From the NCBI GenBank assembly GCA_030613285.1, contig JAUWME010000123.1, positions 1-6,993 of the forward strand: a DNA stretch of 6,993 bases, written 5' to 3'. A program made the position numbers and the translations under genes. Source of the stretch: Candidatus Zymogenus sp. Its GTDB lineage: Bacteria > Desulfobacterota > Zymogenia > Zymogenales > Zymogenaceae. Shown here piece after piece: positions 5,779-6,993 of the stretch. Under the pieces are notes generated by a model. The model was not told the DNA's origin. It searched no databases and worked only from the letters and a program-made list of their open reading frames with translations. Every line of letters starts with the position of its first letter. Position 1 is the stretch's first letter.

Positions 5779-6078
5779 AAGTAAAACCCGAAGTGGGTGT
5801 TTTGGAACCTAAAAGAGGGAAAACCCGGATATGAATTTGCGCCCGCACAGGACAAGGCAAACTTCTACTCGCCTTCTAATAACCTATTACTACTCTCACA
5901 ATTGTAACCGAGCATCTTCCAATGGAAACAACCAGCTCATCTATGAATCCACAGCTTGTCTCTCATTCTAAAAAGCTGAGCGAAAGTTTCTGATAGCCGT
6001 TTCCTTTAATCAATTACCGAACTCTTTCTAAATGATATCCTTCTGATAATGTGTGGGGGGTATTGCTGGGGAGGGGTG
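5779..6078. other. Gene-free stretch upstream of the antiporter pair
   Basis: Three hundred bases with no supported gene. It should hold the promoter of the antiporter genes (minus strand) and the transcript end of the bactofilin gene. No strong promoter was found; minus-strand candidates such as TTGCCT followed by an AT-rich region have poor spacing. A weak inverted repeat CAGCTT (5952-5957) and AAGCTG (5973-5978) is present, with a 15-base loop. An 8-base palindrome ACAATTGT lies near 5898-5905. The right end (6055-6090) holds runs of six, four and four G followed shortly by eight T. Confidence 0.4.
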
Positions 6079-6477
6079 TTACTTTTTTTTTGTTCTTTTT
6101 TTCATCTTTATTTTTGCGAAGATCTTGGCACCCGTATCGACCTGAAGTCCCCGATCGGTTTCTATCTCTCCTGTGAACACACCTTTTTCTTTAATAGAGA
6201 CTTTCTTCGAAATAATCTTGCCCTGCATCGTCCCTATAAGGATGATGGACTCTGCTTTAATATCACCGACAATCTTAGACCCAGCACCAATGACCAACTC
6301 TGAATCTGTGGCGGTGGAATTAATTTTGCCTTTGATGAAAGCACCATCAATAATAGTCCTGTTGGTAAGTACTAACTTACCTTCAAAAGAGTTTCCTGGG
6401 CCAATGTAAGTAATCTGCTCTACTTTTTGCTCTGAGAAATCCCCGTTCTGATTTTGCTTATTTTCCATTTTGCTCAT
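6079..6477 (-). CDS. Bactofilin (polymer-forming cytoskeletal protein)
   Basis: A 132-residue bactofilin. The central domain (about residues 21-122) shows the repeating beta-helix pattern of alternating hydrophobic residues and glycines: YIGPGNSFEGKLVL, then IDGAFIKGKI, LVIGAGSKIVGDIKAESIILIGTMQGKI, and VSIKEKGVFTGEIETDRGLQVDTGAKI. A flexible polar N-terminus (1-20) and a very basic tail (KMKKRTKKK) flank it, as is usual. Bactofilins polymerise without nucleotides into filaments or sheets at the membrane, with roles in cell shape, polarity, stalk formation or chromosome positioning; which applies here cannot be told. The ATG at 6477 has AGGGGAA about 9 bases upstream. A second ATG three codons in (MENK) is possible. 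The gene starts 3 bases after the dksA-family stop, so the two are co-transcribed. Confidence 0.9.
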   Translation of the reverse strand: MSKMENKQNQNGDFSEQKVEQITYIGPGNSFEGKLVLTNRTIIDGAFIKGKINSTATDSELVIGAGSKIVGDIKAESIILIGTMQGKIISKKVSIKEKGVFTGEIETDRGLQVDTGAKIFAKIKMKKRTKKK

Positions 6478-6480
6478 TTA

Positions 6481-6840
6481 TCAACTTCCCCTCTTTTCCA
6501 TTTCCTCAGCTTCTGTCTTGCAGTGAATACAAAGCGTTGTTACGGGCCTGGCTTTTAATCTCTCACTGCTTATTGATTCTCCACATTCATCGCAGATTCC
6601 GAATGTACCATCTTCGATCCGCGCCAAAGCCTTTTGAATCTTTACGATAAGTTTTCTCTCCCTGTCACGAATACGCAACAAAAAATTTCTGTCCGATTCG
6701 TGAGAGGCCCTGTCGGTTGGATCGGGAAAATCTTCCTTTGAGCGAGTCATCTCTGAAACAGTGTCATTTGCCTCCAATAGAAGTTCCTCAAGCCTGGTCT
6801 CTAATAGTATCTTAAAATCTTGAGTAATTGTTTTGTCCAT
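6481..6840 (-). CDS. DksA/TraR-family zinc-finger transcription regulator
   Basis: A 119-residue DksA-type protein. The N-terminal part (about 1-75) forms a coiled coil whose tip reads DPTDRASHESDR (40-51). Asp40, Asp43 and Ala45 match the DxxDxA tip residues that E. coli DksA needs to act inside the RNA polymerase secondary channel. A C4 zinc finger follows, CDEC (Cys83, Cys86) and CIHC (Cys104, Cys107), separated by the conserved ARPVTTL segment. It is shorter than E. coli DksA (151) but typical of the short forms common in deltaproteobacteria. The likely role is tuning of promoters, rRNA and stress genes among them, together with ppGpp; the intact tip supports a true DksA-like function rather than a TraR-like one. 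The start has a weak upstream AGGTG about 11 bases away. It lies 36 bases after the end of an upstream membrane-protein gene and directly precedes the bactofilin gene. Confidence 0.9.
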   Translation of the reverse strand: MDKTITQDFKILLETRLEELLLEANDTVSEMTRSKEDFPDPTDRASHESDRNFLLRIRDRERKLIVKIQKALARIEDGTFGICDECGESISSERLKARPVTTLCIHCKTEAEEMEKRGS

Positions 6841-6876
6841 GGTACTTTAACACCTTTTTTCTAAAACTATCATAGA

Positions 6877-6993
6877 CTAATTTTCTGACAACCTAATAAC
6901 AATTATTGCAACAAAGAGCAAAACTGCCATCCATGCACTGAGGATGTCGGAATATCTCTTATACTTTGATTTGGGAAGGTTTTTAAGGCTATC
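6877..6993 (-). CDS. C-terminal end of an unrecognised membrane protein (partial)
   Basis: A minus-strand frame is open from the right edge of the window to a TAG at 6877-6879, giving 38 residues. The sequence begins with a basic stretch DSLKNLPKSKYKRYS, followed by one clear membrane helix (DILSAWMAVLLFVAIIVIRL) and a short polar end SEN. The basic-then-hydrophobic pattern and codon use resemble a real C-terminal transmembrane anchor. The start and most of the gene lie outside the window, so no family can be named. It is 36 bases upstream of the dksA-family gene on the same strand and may be in the same operon. Confidence 0.5.
   Translation of the reverse strand, partial: DSLKNLPKSKYKRYSDILSAWMAVLLFVAIIVIRLSEN

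Noticed and set aside
5952..5978. CAGCTT/AAGCTG stem as an intrinsic terminator
   Set aside because: A six-base stem with a 15-base loop and no T-tract in the right place on either strand.

Overview
The window looks like a piece of chromosome from a free-living, mid-GC, Gram-negative-type bacterium, most plausibly a deltaproteobacterial (Desulfobacterota-like) lineage. The reasons are the split ATP synthase (membrane F0 genes with no F1 genes beside them), an extended c subunit with an N-terminal signal-like segment, a short DksA-type zinc-finger regulator next to a bactofilin, and a TetR/FadR-type palindrome. This placement is inferred from gene content alone and is not firm.

Layout. Bases 1-367 are non-coding as far as can be seen. 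They hold a good sigma70-like promoter (175-204) directly followed by a perfect palindrome of the FadR/YsiA type (211-228), and a second promoter candidate (274-303). A plus-strand cluster follows: a divergent PII-like protein (368-721), then the F0 sector of an F-type ATP synthase as atpZ-like (919-1176), atpI (1148-1573), atpB/subunit a (1586-2287) and atpE/subunit c (2610-2990). An AT-rich, repeat-bearing spacer of 322 bases separates atpB from atpE. A stem-loop at 3028-3053 closes the cluster.

The rest is on the minus strand. Two different cation:proton antiporters (CPA superfamily) overlap by 4 bases: the gene at 4543-5778 is upstream and the gene at 3161-4546 downstream. About 300 bases without a gene (5779-6078) separate them from a second minus-strand group: the C-terminal end of an unrecognised membrane protein (6877-6993, running off the window), a DksA/TraR-family regulator (6481-6840) and a bactofilin (6079-6477).

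Working together: the F0 genes supply the ion channel and rotor of ATP synthase plus two assembly/accessory membrane proteins. The antiporters would exchange monovalent cations for protons across the same membrane. The PII-like protein is a candidate sensor or regulator of one of these ion-handling systems. That functional link is inference from proximity. I see no RNA genes, mobile elements or CRISPR arrays, and nothing that clearly amounts to a new system. The most unusual points are the PII-like/F0/antiporter grouping, the FadR-type operator in front of it, and the spacer inside the F0 operon.
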